Made by a program: the position numbers and the translations under genes. Positions 1 to 7,940 of a DNA stretch of 32,872 nucleotides are shown here, in pieces. The notes under the pieces were generated by a model that had not been told where the DNA came from, did not search any database, and saw nothing but the letters and a program-made list of their open reading frames with translations. The stretch's first letter is position 1. The number at the start of each line of letters is the position of its first letter. This DNA comes from Oscillospiraceae bacterium (lineage in GTDB: Bacteria > Bacillota > Clostridia > Oscillospirales > Ruminococcaceae). Location of the stretch: positions 1 through 32,872 of the forward strand of contig JAEELE010000091.1 of assembly GCA_016288755.1 (NCBI GenBank), in the 5' to 3' direction.

Positions 1-693
1 CTTCTTTTCGATGCCGTAAACGGATGTATCAAAAGCGGTATGATCTTCGACGGTTTTCTTCTGCGATTCCAGCGCATTCAGCCAGCTGATGATAAAGCCG
101 CCCGTACCGCAGGCAAAGTCCGCCATTTTCTCACCGATCTTCGGTTGAATCATCTGCGCCATAAAATCAGTAACAGCACGCGGTGTATAGAACTCACCAG
201 CCGAGCCTGCACTCTGCAATTCTTTCAGGATAGATTCGTAGATATCGCCGAATGCATGGCTTTCCTCATAATCATCGAGTTTCAGCTCATCAATAACATC
301 CACGACCTGACGGAGCAGCACACCGTCCTTCATGTAGTTATTCGTATCTTCAAAGGTCGTCTTGACGATTGCTTTATTGATTGGCGTTGTCTTAGATACT
401 TCTAGCTTTTTAAGCGTCGGGAACAGGGTGTTATTGACGAATTCAAGCAGATCATCGCCTGTCATTGCGGCTTTCTTATCTGCTACAGAAGCCCAATTAC
501 GCCAGCGGCACGCTTCGGGAATGATGGATTCATAGTTATCATCATCAAATTCCCAGTCATTTTCCTTTGTATCATAAACCTTGAGAAACAGCAGCCATGC
601 GATCTGCTCAATACGCTGTGCGTCGCCGTTGATGCCTGCATCATTTCTCATAATATCCCGAAGTCGTTTTACAAAATTGCTTAAGCTACTCAT
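1..693 (-). CDS. hsdM: Type I restriction-modification DNA methyltransferase subunit M, partial (3' end off window)
   Basis: The first 231 codons are visible and the frame stays open to the left edge. The protein is the N6-adenine methyltransferase subunit that, with a specificity subunit, methylates host DNA and is needed by HsdR for restriction. Seen in the sequence: a helical N-terminal part typical of HsdM_N, then GEFYTPRAV, the conserved start of the N6_Mtase domain, then DFACGTGGF, the SAM-binding motif I (usually DPACGTGGF; here Phe replaces Pro). The start is the ATG at 693, directly after the TAA of hsdR (TAAATG), with an AAGGAG ribosome-binding site inside the hsdR end, so the two genes are co-transcribed. 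No hsdS is visible; it would have to lie beyond the left edge. Codon use is more AT-rich than in the rest of the window. Confidence 0.93.
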   Translation of the reverse strand, partial: MSSLSNFVKRLRDIMRNDAGINGDAQRIEQIAWLLFLKVYDTKENDWEFDDDNYESIIPEACRWRNWASVADKKAAMTGDDLLEFVNNTLFPTLKKLEVSKTTPINKAIVKTTFEDTNNYMKDGVLLRQVVDVIDELKLDDYEESHAFGDIYESILKELQSAGSAGEFYTPRAVTDFMAQMIQPKIGEKMADFACGTGGFIISWLNALESQKKTVEDHTAFDTSVYGIEKK

Positions 694-3033
694 TTACGAG
701 ATCTCCTTGTATATTTCTTGTTCCAGTTCGCGTACAGCCTGCAAATATCCCTCTTTGCCGCCAAACAGCTGAACGATCGCGGCAGGCTTACCCATTCTGA
801 TAAACGGGTCAAGTTTCAGAACTTGCGTGTCCTCGATCTGTTCGATTCCCTCGCTGGAATACATATCGAGCAGGGCTTCCAGCACTTCCCGTGCCATACC
901 GCTGTATTTGCTTATAAAATCGCGCTTTTTGACACCGTCTGCGCGCTCTTTCCGAGTCAGCGGCTTACGGTCGAATGCGATGTGAATGATGAAATCAAAC
1001 TCATCCATATCGCCCATGCCCTGCGACTCTTTCAAAGCCTGAATGTCAATACCATGCTCTTTGAACAGATCAGAGATTGCCCGTTTCTTTTCCTCCGCGT
1101 TCCAGCTTCGGATAAAATGTTCCAGATCAGCAAATTCGCCGAGGATATTCGTTCTTGTGTAATCTATGATGCTTTCTGTACGCAGCAGCTTGCCGTCTGC
1201 ATCAAAAACCGATACTACTTTATTGATAATGCGTACTGTACAACCTTCAACCCCTACATAGGGCATCGGTGTCGGTTCGGGCGGCGGCGAAGGCGGCTCA
1301 ACAAGAATATCCGGACCTTCTTTCGGTATTGGAGAATGATAATTCGGATCAATCTCGATCGGACCGTCCCACTTTTCATCGTAAAACAGCCGTGTAACAC
1401 CCCGGAAATCCATGACAACAAAGTGCGTTTTGCCTTCCTTTTCGCGCAGTCTGGTGCCTCTGCCGATAATCTGCTTAAACTCGGTCATAGAGCCGATATT
1501 TTCGTCAATGACAATCAGCTTTGTCATTTTGCAGTCTGCGCCAGTAGACAGCAGTTTGGAGGTAGTTGCGATCACAGGATACGGCGAGGAAACGGAGATA
1601 AAATAGTCCAGCTTGCTCTTTCCGTAATCGTCAGAACCTGTGATTCGCACGACATAGTCCGGGTTCTCGGCACACTTATCGGCATTAAGGTTGACGAGTG
1701 CAACCCGCATTCGTTCTGCTGCATCCTCCGTCGCGCAGAATACGATTGTTTTCTGCATCCGGTCTGTACTGATCAGATAATTGGTAATTTCCTCCGCGAC
1801 CTGATGGATACGGCTTTCAATGATGATATTGTAATCATAGTCGGTATTATTGTAGATTCTGTCTTCTATCTCGTTGCCGTAATAATCAAGCTGTCCTTTC
1901 AGCGGTCGCCAGCCGTCGCTGATGTCTGTCGTGATGCTGATGACCTTGAACGGAGCGAGGAATCCGTCCTCGATGCCATTTTTCAGAGAATAGGTGTAAA
2001 GCGGCTCCCCGAAATAGCTGATATTTGAGACATAAGTGGTTTCCTTTGGCGTGGCGGTCATGCCGATCTGGGTTGCAGAGCTGAAATATTCCAGAATCCG
2101 CCGCCATCTGCTGTCTTCTTTCGCGCTGCCCCGGTGGCACTCATCCACAATAATCAAGTCAAAGAAGTCTTTGTCGAACAGTTCAGAGAAATGTTCCTGC
2201 TCATCATCGCCGACAAGTTGCTGATACAGTGAGAAATAAACCTGATGGGAAGTGATTGTGGTGCGGTCGTCCTTTGCGACATTGATCTTGTGGATCACTT
2301 TTTCCAGCGGAGAAAAATCCTGCTGAATCGACTGATCGACAAGGATATTTCTGTCTGCAAGATAGAGGATCTTTCGCTTCATGCCGCTTTTCAGCAGACG
2401 GTATACGATCTGGAAGGCTGTGTAGGTTTTACCAGTGCCTGTTGCCATGACAAGCAGGATTCTGCTTTGTCCGCGGGCAACAGCATCTACGGTGCGGTTG
2501 ACAGCGACTCGCTGATAATATCTCGGCTCATAGGTATTCTGACTTGAATAGTAGGGTTGATTGATGACTGCTAATTCATTTGCAGACAGCCCCTCGCCGT
2601 GATTCGCACCGGCTCTGTAGCGTTCTATCAGTTCATCGGGTGAGGGAAAATCCTCAAGGGCGATTTCACGCTCTTTGCCTGTCAGCATATCGTGTTCATA
2701 GAAAGCATCACCATTGGAGCTGTATACAAAAGGCACATCCATCATCTTCGCATAGGTGATTGCCTGCTGCAAGCCGAAAGATACACTATGATTATTGTCC
2801 TTTGCTTCAACGATTGCAATCGGAAAGCTACTGTTCCAGTAGAGAATATAATCCGCAAACTTCGCACTTTTCTTATCTCGGTGAACAAAGTTCCCGTTCA
2901 GACAGATTTTGCCGTCCGTAATCTTCGTTTCCATCGTGATCCGGCTTTTGTCCCATTTGGCTGTGATTGCAGGGGTAATGAATTGCAGCTTAATATCTTC
3001 TTCGGACATTTCCTTCTTCGTTAGTATGGTCAT
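694..3033 (-). CDS. hsdR: Type I restriction enzyme subunit R (ATP-dependent translocase/nuclease)
   Basis: 779 aa. It is the motor and nuclease subunit of a type I restriction complex, cutting unmethylated DNA after ATP-driven translocation. Seen: an N-terminal PD-(D/E)xK-type nuclease region (D61 ... E76-A-K78), Walker A ATGTGKT at about 197-203, DECH box at about 297-300, motif III GMTATP at about 324-329, and a GRGTRLRE motif VI in the second helicase lobe. A C-terminal region resembles the EcoEI R C-terminal domain, which contacts the methylase. The start is the ATG at 3033, preceded by GGAGG. A near-ideal promoter lies about 50 bp upstream. The first gene of the hsdR-hsdM unit, it is intact and of normal length for the EcoEI-like type. 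Its low GC relative to downstream genes suggests acquisition. Confidence 0.93.
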   Translation of the reverse strand: MTILTKKEMSEEDIKLQFITPAITAKWDKSRITMETKITDGKICLNGNFVHRDKKSAKFADYILYWNSSFPIAIVEAKDNNHSVSFGLQQAITYAKMMDVPFVYSSNGDAFYEHDMLTGKEREIALEDFPSPDELIERYRAGANHGEGLSANELAVINQPYYSSQNTYEPRYYQRVAVNRTVDAVARGQSRILLVMATGTGKTYTAFQIVYRLLKSGMKRKILYLADRNILVDQSIQQDFSPLEKVIHKINVAKDDRTTITSHQVYFSLYQQLVGDDEQEHFSELFDKDFFDLIIVDECHRGSAKEDSRWRRILEYFSSATQIGMTATPKETTYVSNISYFGEPLYTYSLKNGIEDGFLAPFKVISITTDISDGWRPLKGQLDYYGNEIEDRIYNNTDYDYNIIIESRIHQVAEEITNYLISTDRMQKTIVFCATEDAAERMRVALVNLNADKCAENPDYVVRITGSDDYGKSKLDYFISVSSPYPVIATTSKLLSTGADCKMTKLIVIDENIGSMTEFKQIIGRGTRLREKEGKTHFVVMDFRGVTRLFYDEKWDGPIEIDPNYHSPIPKEGPDILVEPPSPPPEPTPMPYVGVEGCTVRIINKVVSVFDADGKLLRTESIIDYTRTNILGEFADLEHFIRSWNAEEKKRAISDLFKEHGIDIQALKESQGMGDMDEFDFIIHIAFDRKPLTRKERADGVKKRDFISKYSGMAREVLEALLDMYSSEGIEQIEDTQVLKLDPFIRMGKPAAIVQLFGGKEGYLQAVRELEQEIYKEIS

Positions 3034-3085
3034 AGTCGCACCTCCACTTCCGATAAGAGCGAATTATGAGAAGTTATACACAGTT

Positions 3086-3114
3086 ATTATACCACATATT
3101 GCACAATTAGTCAA
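3086..3114 (-). promoter_or_regulatory. Sigma-A-type promoter of hsdRM
   Basis: TTGACT (-35), 17-nt spacer with TG just before the -10, TATAAT (-10). It reads toward hsdR, with transcription expected to start near 3079, about 45 nt before the start codon. Confidence 0.8.
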
Positions 3115-3228
3115 TCATCAAGGATAATATTTTGTATCTCTGTAAAAGAGTTGCATGGGCAAACGAGATCATATGATTTGCAGGATGTGGATTCCGGAGA
3201 CGAAAACCCAAAAGTTGAATAAAACAAC

Positions 3229-3255
3229 GAGGGGTTGCCAAGGCGGCAACCCCTC
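3229..3255 (-). terminator. Hairpin, possible terminator
   Basis: An 11-bp perfect stem (GAGGGGTTGCC with GGCAACCCCTC, 5-nt loop). On the minus strand it is followed by a loose U-rich tract (GTTGTTTTATT). It lies upstream of the hsdR promoter and would block read-through from the tRNA side. Confidence 0.5.
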
Positions 3256-3349
3256 AAATTGTTCATAGTGTCCATCACAGTGTCCAAAAAAGACAGTTCG
3301 GGAAATCGTCAGCGTACTCCGGAGAAGAGAGATAGAGCCGAATAACGCG

Positions 3350-3378
3350 AAAAAGGGTTCACCGAAAAAAGTGAGCCC
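3350..3378 (-). terminator. Rho-independent terminator-like hairpin
   Basis: An 8-bp stem (GGGCTCAC with GTGAACCC, one G-U) followed on the minus strand by TTTTT. It is the second of three hairpins after the tRNA unit. Confidence 0.55.
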
Positions 3379-3434
3379 CTCTAAAAAAATTTGCAAGGTG
3401 CGTCCAAAGTGCGTCCAAAGCCGATTTAAGAAGG

Positions 3435-3474
3435 AAATACGCCGTTTCCCAAATCTAGGAAAACGGCGTATTTA
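3435..3474 (-). terminator. Rho-independent terminator of the tRNA-Ser/tRNA-Ala unit
   Basis: A long stem of about 13 bp (ATACGCCGTTT paired with AAACGGCGTAT plus flanking pairs) sits about 13 nt after the CCA end of tRNA-Ala, with A/T-rich flanks on both sides. Confidence 0.7.
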
Positions 3475-3486
3475 CGTGGTTTTTGA

Positions 3487-3562
3487 TGGTGGAGCATACG
3501 GGATTCGAACCCGTGACCCCCACACTGCCAGTGTGGTGCGCTCCCAGCTGCGCTAATGCCCC
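3487..3562 (-). tRNA. tRNA-Ala (anticodon GGC)
   Basis: 76 nt including an encoded CCA. The acceptor stem GGGGCAT/ATGCTCC pairs with one G-U, the anticodon stem CCACA/TGTGG carries the loop CTGGCAG, and the T arm is ACGGG-TTCGAAT-CCCGT. It decodes GCC/GCU alanine codons. It is transcribed together with the tRNA-Ser 3 nt upstream. Confidence 0.97.
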
Positions 3563-3565
3563 GTT

Positions 3566-3656
3566 TGGCGGAGATGGTGGGATTCGAACCCACGGGGCGT
3601 TTCACCGCCCAAACGATTTCGAGTCGTTCTCGTTATGACCACTTCGATACATCTCC
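3566..3656 (-). tRNA. tRNA-Ser (anticodon CGA)
   Basis: 91 nt including an encoded CCA. Acceptor GGAGATG/CATCTCC with discriminator G, anticodon stem AACGA/TCGTT with loop CTCGAAA giving CGA, and the long variable arm (GGGCG...CGCCC) typical of serine tRNAs. It reads UCG, useful in this GC-rich genome. First gene of the two-tRNA unit. Confidence 0.97.
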
Positions 3657-3693
3657 GCAGGTTCCGAATGCCTTATCCGCATTCAACTTTCAT

Positions 3694-3723
3694 ATTATAT
3701 CACATTTCGTGGAGAAAAGTCAA
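3694..3723 (-). promoter_or_regulatory. Promoter of the tRNA-Ser/tRNA-Ala unit
   Basis: TTGACT, 18-nt spacer, TATAAT, ending about 37 nt before the 5' end of tRNA-Ser. A TG precedes the -10 hexamer. Confidence 0.78.
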
Positions 3724-3805
3724 GGGGTTTTTGCAATTTTTTTTCAGCATTGTCCCTCATTTATACCCCTCATAAGAAAAACCAATCACTTTTTCAGCGA
3801 AATCA

Positions 3806-3834
3806 TTGCATTTGCAGGAAAAGTGTGCTATAAT
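3806..3834 (+). promoter_or_regulatory. Promoter of the GH9 cellulase gene
   Basis: TTGCAT, 17-nt spacer, TATAAT. Transcription would start near 3841, giving a short leader of about 40 nt with an AAAGGAGG ribosome-binding site. Confidence 0.78.
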
Positions 3835-3879
3835 ATAAGTATCATGCCCCTCTGTGGGCTATCAAAAGGAGGATTTTTT

Positions 3880-6495
3880 GTGGGGTACATAAAGAAACAT
3901 GCCCTCAGACCGATCGCGTGCGCACTTGCCGTGCTGACTGCCGGCACCGTGATGCAGTTTTCCCCTGCATCTGCGCTCGTCACCGATCCGGCGGGCGACT
4001 ATGACAACTTCGCCAAGGCGCTGCAGTATTCGCTGTACTTCTATGACGCGAATATGTGCGGTCCCGACGTCGAGGACAACAACCGCTTCGCGTGGCGCGC
4101 CAACTGCCACACCTACGACGCAAAGGTCCCGCTCAAGCCGATGGAGGGCGAGGACCTGACCAAAACGGTCGGCACCAATCTCAGCGCTGCCTTTATCGAG
4201 AAGAACTACGATATCCTGAACACCGGTACAGAGGACGGCACGGTCGATGTCTCCGGCGGCTTCCACGACGCGGGCGACCATGTCAAATTCGGGCTGCCGG
4301 AGGCGTATTCGGGAACAACCGTCTCGTGGGGCTACTACGAATTCCGCGACGCATATGAGGAGACCGGTCAGGCGGAGCACGCCGAAACGATCATCCGCTA
4401 CTTCTGCGACTACTTCATGCGCTGCACCTTCCGCGACAAGAACGGCGACGTCGTCTGCTTCTGCTATCAGGTCGGCGACGGCGACGTCGATCACTCCTAC
4501 TGGCAGCTCCCGCAGAACGACACAATGGCGAGAACCGCGTGGTTCGCAACGCCGGACAACCCGACCACCTGCAACATCACCAACACCGCCGCCTGCCTCG
4601 CGATTAACTATCTGAACTTCAAGGAGAGCGACCCCGAATACGCGGAGAAATGTCTGGACTACGCCAAGGCGCTCTTTGAATTTGCAGACAAGAACGATAA
4701 GGCAGAGGCTGTCTCCGATCAGGGACCGAAGGGCTACTACAAATCCCAGAAATGGGAGGACGACTACTGCTTCGCCGCGTGCTGGCTCTACATCATCACC
4801 GGCGAGAAGAGCTATATCGAAAAGGTGCTCCCGATCTACGATTTCTACGCCGCACCGAGCTATGTCTACTGCTGGAACGACATGTGGAACGGCGTTGCCA
4901 TCCTCATGGGCATCATCTCCGATACCTACAAGTCCGACAAGACCTACACGGAGGCGGAGAACCCGAAGGGGCAGAGCGACCTCGCAATGGACTATATCAC
5001 TGCCGCCGGAAAGAGCCCCTATGAGATGATCAATTTCTGGGGCGAATGCGCAAAGGCATACTGCGGCTACATGGAGGGCGGACCCGGCAAGATCACGCCG
5101 CAGGGCTATTTCTGGCTGAACACATGGGGCTCCTGCCGCTACAACACCGCCGCGCAGTTCTGCATGCTGGTCTACGACAAATACAATCAGGGCAAGGACA
5201 AATACACTGAGGACAATCATCAGGCGCTGCCGGACTACTCCTTCACCGAGTGGGCAAAGGGGCAGATGGAATACATCCTCGGCAACAACGACATCACCTA
5301 TCTGGAATCCGTTGCAGGCAATGACGGAAAGGACCCGGACGGCGACTTTGAACGCGAGGGTGCATCGCACGGTCCGCGCTGCTTCCTGGTCGGCTTCAAT
5401 GAGGATTCCGCGAAGTATCCGCATCACCGCGCAGCCTCCGGTCTGTCAAAGTGCGAGGACAAGGATCAGCAGCTCTATGTGCTGTTCGGCGCGCTGTGCG
5501 GCGGTCCGGACGCGCAGGACGGTCACAACGACGTCACGAAGGACTGGATCTACAACGAGGTCACGATCGACTACAACGCCGCCTGCCCGGGCGCGGCAGC
5601 CGGTCTGTATCTGGCATACAAGGACCAGTACGAACAGTCGGTCACGCCGGATTTCCCGCCCCTCATGGACGGCGGCAGAGGCAGCAAGACCAGCGGAGAA
5701 AACGGCGAGATCGTCAAGGAGACCTATGTGGAGGCTTGTGCAGCCGAGGACATCACCAACGACGGTGCTGGCTCGACAAAGGTTTCGATCCGCGTCAAAT
5801 CCAATGACAGCAAGCCGCCGACAGACCTGACTGTCCGCTACTACTTCGATATGTCGGAATTCAACGACGATGTTTCAATGGTCAAGACATCCCTGCTCTA
5901 CGATCAGGTCGCCACGGAAGCCGCACCCGGCAAGACGATCGTTTCCGACGCGAAGGTCTGGGACAAGGACAAGCACATCGGCTATGTCGAGCTGTCGTGG
6001 AGCGATTACAATTTCGTCAACTGCGGCAAGAAGGTGCAGTTCACGGTCGGCTTCTACTACGGCGCAAAATGGGACACCTCGAACGACCCGAGCTATCAGA
6101 CGCTGAAGATCGGCAAGGACAGCATTCTGTCGGAGCTTGACCCGCCGGAGGTCCGCAACGACTACATCTGCGTCTATGACAACGGCGTGCTGATCGGCGG
6201 CATTGAGCCCGACGGCACCACCGTGGCTGATATCACCCCGACCGAAGATTCAACGACCACAACCTCCGCGCCGAACAATGATGTCAAGCGCACCGCAGGC
6301 GACGTCGACTGCAACGGCACGGTCAATGTCGCGGATGCGGTCATGCTCGCACGCTTCTGCGCCGAGGACAAGGAGATCACGGTCTCGGCACAGGGCAAGG
6401 CGAATGCTGAGCTGGACGGCAAAACCGGTCTGACCGCTGAGGACACCACGTTGCTGCTCGAGTATCTCGCAGGCATCAGCAAGGAGCTCAAATAA
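3880..6495 (+). CDS. Secreted cellulosomal GH9 endoglucanase (GH9-CBM3-dockerin)
   Basis: 871 aa. It should hydrolyse beta-1,4-glucan outside the cell. Order of parts: a signal peptide with cleavage expected after A32 (SPASA); a GH9 (alpha/alpha)6-barrel of about 40-580 with the base motif DAGDH (D130, D133), the HHRAASG signature (H515-H516) and the probable acid E560 in YNEVTIDYNAA; a CBM3-like module of about 600-780 (RYYFDMSE, VQFTVG, VYDNGVLIGG); a Thr/Pro linker; and a type I dockerin from about 806 with two calcium-loop repeats (GDVDCNGTVNVADAV and a more degenerate NAELDGKTGLTAEDT). The start is GTG at 3880, chosen because AAAGGAGG lies 7 nt upstream and the signal peptide begins there; the frame is open further upstream only across tRNA genes. 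Single-gene unit with its own promoter and terminator. The dockerin implies a cohesin scaffold elsewhere in the genome. Confidence 0.95.
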   Translation: MGYIKKHALRPIACALAVLTAGTVMQFSPASALVTDPAGDYDNFAKALQYSLYFYDANMCGPDVEDNNRFAWRANCHTYDAKVPLKPMEGEDLTKTVGTNLSAAFIEKNYDILNTGTEDGTVDVSGGFHDAGDHVKFGLPEAYSGTTVSWGYYEFRDAYEETGQAEHAETIIRYFCDYFMRCTFRDKNGDVVCFCYQVGDGDVDHSYWQLPQNDTMARTAWFATPDNPTTCNITNTAACLAINYLNFKESDPEYAEKCLDYAKALFEFADKNDKAEAVSDQGPKGYYKSQKWEDDYCFAACWLYIITGEKSYIEKVLPIYDFYAAPSYVYCWNDMWNGVAILMGIISDTYKSDKTYTEAENPKGQSDLAMDYITAAGKSPYEMINFWGECAKAYCGYMEGGPGKITPQGYFWLNTWGSCRYNTAAQFCMLVYDKYNQGKDKYTEDNHQALPDYSFTEWAKGQMEYILGNNDITYLESVAGNDGKDPDGDFEREGASHGPRCFLVGFNEDSAKYPHHRAASGLSKCEDKDQQLYVLFGALCGGPDAQDGHNDVTKDWIYNEVTIDYNAACPGAAAGLYLAYKDQYEQSVTPDFPPLMDGGRGSKTSGENGEIVKETYVEACAAEDITNDGAGSTKVSIRVKSNDSKPPTDLTVRYYFDMSEFNDDVSMVKTSLLYDQVATEAAPGKTIVSDAKVWDKDKHIGYVELSWSDYNFVNCGKKVQFTVGFYYGAKWDTSNDPSYQTLKIGKDSILSELDPPEVRNDYICVYDNGVLIGGIEPDGTTVADITPTEDSTTTTSAPNNDVKRTAGDVDCNGTVNVADAVMLARFCAEDKEITVSAQGKANAELDGKTGLTAEDTTLLLEYLAGISKELK

Positions 6496-6500
6496 CCGAT

Positions 6501-6538
6501 CGCTGCCTGCCCACGTTTTGCGGGCGGGCAGCGTTTTT
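6501..6538 (+). terminator. Rho-independent terminator of the GH9 gene
   Basis: A GC-rich stem (CGCTGCCTGCCC with GGGCGGGCAGCG, one G-U) followed by TTTTT, starting 5 nt after the cellulase stop codon. Confidence 0.88.
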
Positions 6539-6759
6539 AGACAGGCGTGATGAGGGACGCGGAAGTACGAGAATGCAGAATTCGGAATGATTTCGACGCC
6601 GGTATTCCTGACGACGTTGTTTCAGAGGCGGGAATCAGGACAGCGGAACAACTCCTCACTCCTCACTGCTAACTGCTCACTTGGCTTCCTCTTCCCTTAT
6701 TTCCAGGTTATCTGAGCAGCACAAACCATGAAAAGGACTTTGAGAAAGAAGGAAATGAT
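6539..6759 (+). other. Intergenic spacer with low-complexity repeats
   Basis: No gene and no confident promoter. It contains a run of related short units (ACTCCTC, ACTCCTC, ACTGCTA, ACTGCTC; about 6651-6679) and an AATGCAGAATTCGGAATG stretch. These look like dispersed intergenic repeat material rather than regulatory sites. Confidence 0.4.
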
Positions 6760-7854
6760 ATGGAACAGAACCTCTCGGAAAAGCTCACGGCACTGAGCAA
6801 GCAAGCCGGCGCGATCGGCGCATTTCTGCCGCTGTCACCGGACACCGACGCGCTGCATCAGCCGATCGCGGTCGCCGGGCACGACCTGCCGAGCCGTCAG
6901 ATCTATGCACCGCTCCCCTGCTTTGACGCCTCCGAATCCGGCGCACCGACCGCTGAGACGGTCGCGCGCTACAGCGCAGCACTGAAGGAGCGCTGCTATG
7001 CCCAGATCTGGCTCGAGCTGACCGCGATCGACGAAAGCGGTCGGCGCGACCCGCACCAGCTCATGCTCACCGAAGAGAATGTCAGCGTATTTGCGGCATT
7101 TGTCAGGCAGATCAAGGCGACGGCAAAGGCGCTGCACGGCACCGAGCCGCTGATTCTGGTCACGCTCGACCACGCGGGCAGAGAGGCGCTCTCCCCCGTC
7201 ATCATGGAGCCGACCTTCCTGACCCCCGAGGGCGCCGAGGTCATCTCCGACGAGGCGCTGCGCGGGCTGATCGTCACCTGCGCGAACGTCGCGCAATATG
7301 CGGCAGAGGCAGGCTTCGACGGCTTTGCGCTCAACGCTGCCGACCGCTCGCTCTTCGGCGAAAGCCTCGCGTCCTTCCACCGCGACCGGCTCTTCAACAG
7401 CCCGTTCGGCGGCGATTTCGACGACCGCACCCGTTTCCTGCGTGACTGCTATACCGCGGCATATATGACCGCGCCCGCACTGATTCCGGCGATCCGCCTG
7501 ACCCTCAGCGACGGCATTGCGCAGCCCGACGGCTGGGGCATGTCCTTCGAGAACGAGACGCACCCGGACGTCTGCGAGCCGTCGATGCTGCTGAACGTCC
7601 TGCATGCGCTCTACGGCGTCACGCTCGTCAGCTGCACGATCGGCATTCCCGGCGTCAGCTGGATGAACGGTGCGCCCGAGCCCGAGCTGATCCGCGTGAG
7701 CCGCCTGTGCAGCTGCATCGCGATGATCGACAGCAATCTGCAGGAAAATGTCCAGCTCATTCTGCCGGAATCCGGCATGCAGGAGATCCCGTTCGAGCAT
7801 CTCTCTGCGGGCATGATCGGCGGCGAGTTTGCGTCGTTTGCAGCTTATTCGTGA
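6760..7854 (+). CDS. Diverged Old Yellow Enzyme-like TIM-barrel protein
   Basis: 364 aa, probably cytoplasmic with no signal peptide or membrane segment. Several blocks match NADH:flavin oxidoreductases of the OYE family: LDHAGRE (compare LxHxGRQ), AAEAGFDGFALNAA (compare AGFDGVEIHAAHGYL), and FHRDRLFNSPFGGDFDDRTR (compare NxRxDxYGGSxENRxRF). The catalytic His pair of the family is missing: the position reads ALNAADRS. The N-terminal flavin-binding strand is also hard to see. Flavin binding or classical ene-reductase activity is therefore doubtful. The start at 6760 has AAGGA six nt upstream. The gene precedes rqcH by 86 nt on the same strand; no functional link is obvious. Confidence 0.6.
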   Translation: MEQNLSEKLTALSKQAGAIGAFLPLSPDTDALHQPIAVAGHDLPSRQIYAPLPCFDASESGAPTAETVARYSAALKERCYAQIWLELTAIDESGRRDPHQLMLTEENVSVFAAFVRQIKATAKALHGTEPLILVTLDHAGREALSPVIMEPTFLTPEGAEVISDEALRGLIVTCANVAQYAAEAGFDGFALNAADRSLFGESLASFHRDRLFNSPFGGDFDDRTRFLRDCYTAAYMTAPALIPAIRLTLSDGIAQPDGWGMSFENETHPDVCEPSMLLNVLHALYGVTLVSCTIGIPGVSWMNGAPEPELIRVSRLCSCIAMIDSNLQENVQLILPESGMQEIPFEHLSAGMIGGEFASFAAYS

Positions 7855-7940
7855 TCCGCGGAGCAACCCGGCAATATGCCTGACGCGAAGCGCAATGCCG
7901 CATTCAGACAGCGATTTCTTTCAGCAAAGGGGGCACAACA

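Larger units (their letters stand above)
3115..3486. other. Gene-free spacer between hsdR promoter and tRNA-Ala, with three hairpins
   Basis: No convincing gene is seen on either strand. The stretch holds three separate hairpins (listed below), and short direct repeats GTGTCCA (near 3268 and 3281) and GTGCGTCCAAA (3398 and 3409). Such AT-rich, repeat-bearing DNA next to the 3' end of a tRNA gene is typical of the junction of an integrated element, but no integrase fragment was recognised. Confidence 0.5.

Noticed and set aside
3117..3440. Integrase remnant near tRNA-Ala
   Set aside because: The repeated GTCCAAA words drew attention, but no translated segment resembles an integrase.
3556..3879. 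Open frame running from the tRNA genes into the GH9 gene
   Set aside because: It crosses tRNA-Ser and the cellulase promoter; the signal peptide and ribosome-binding site fix the start at 3880.
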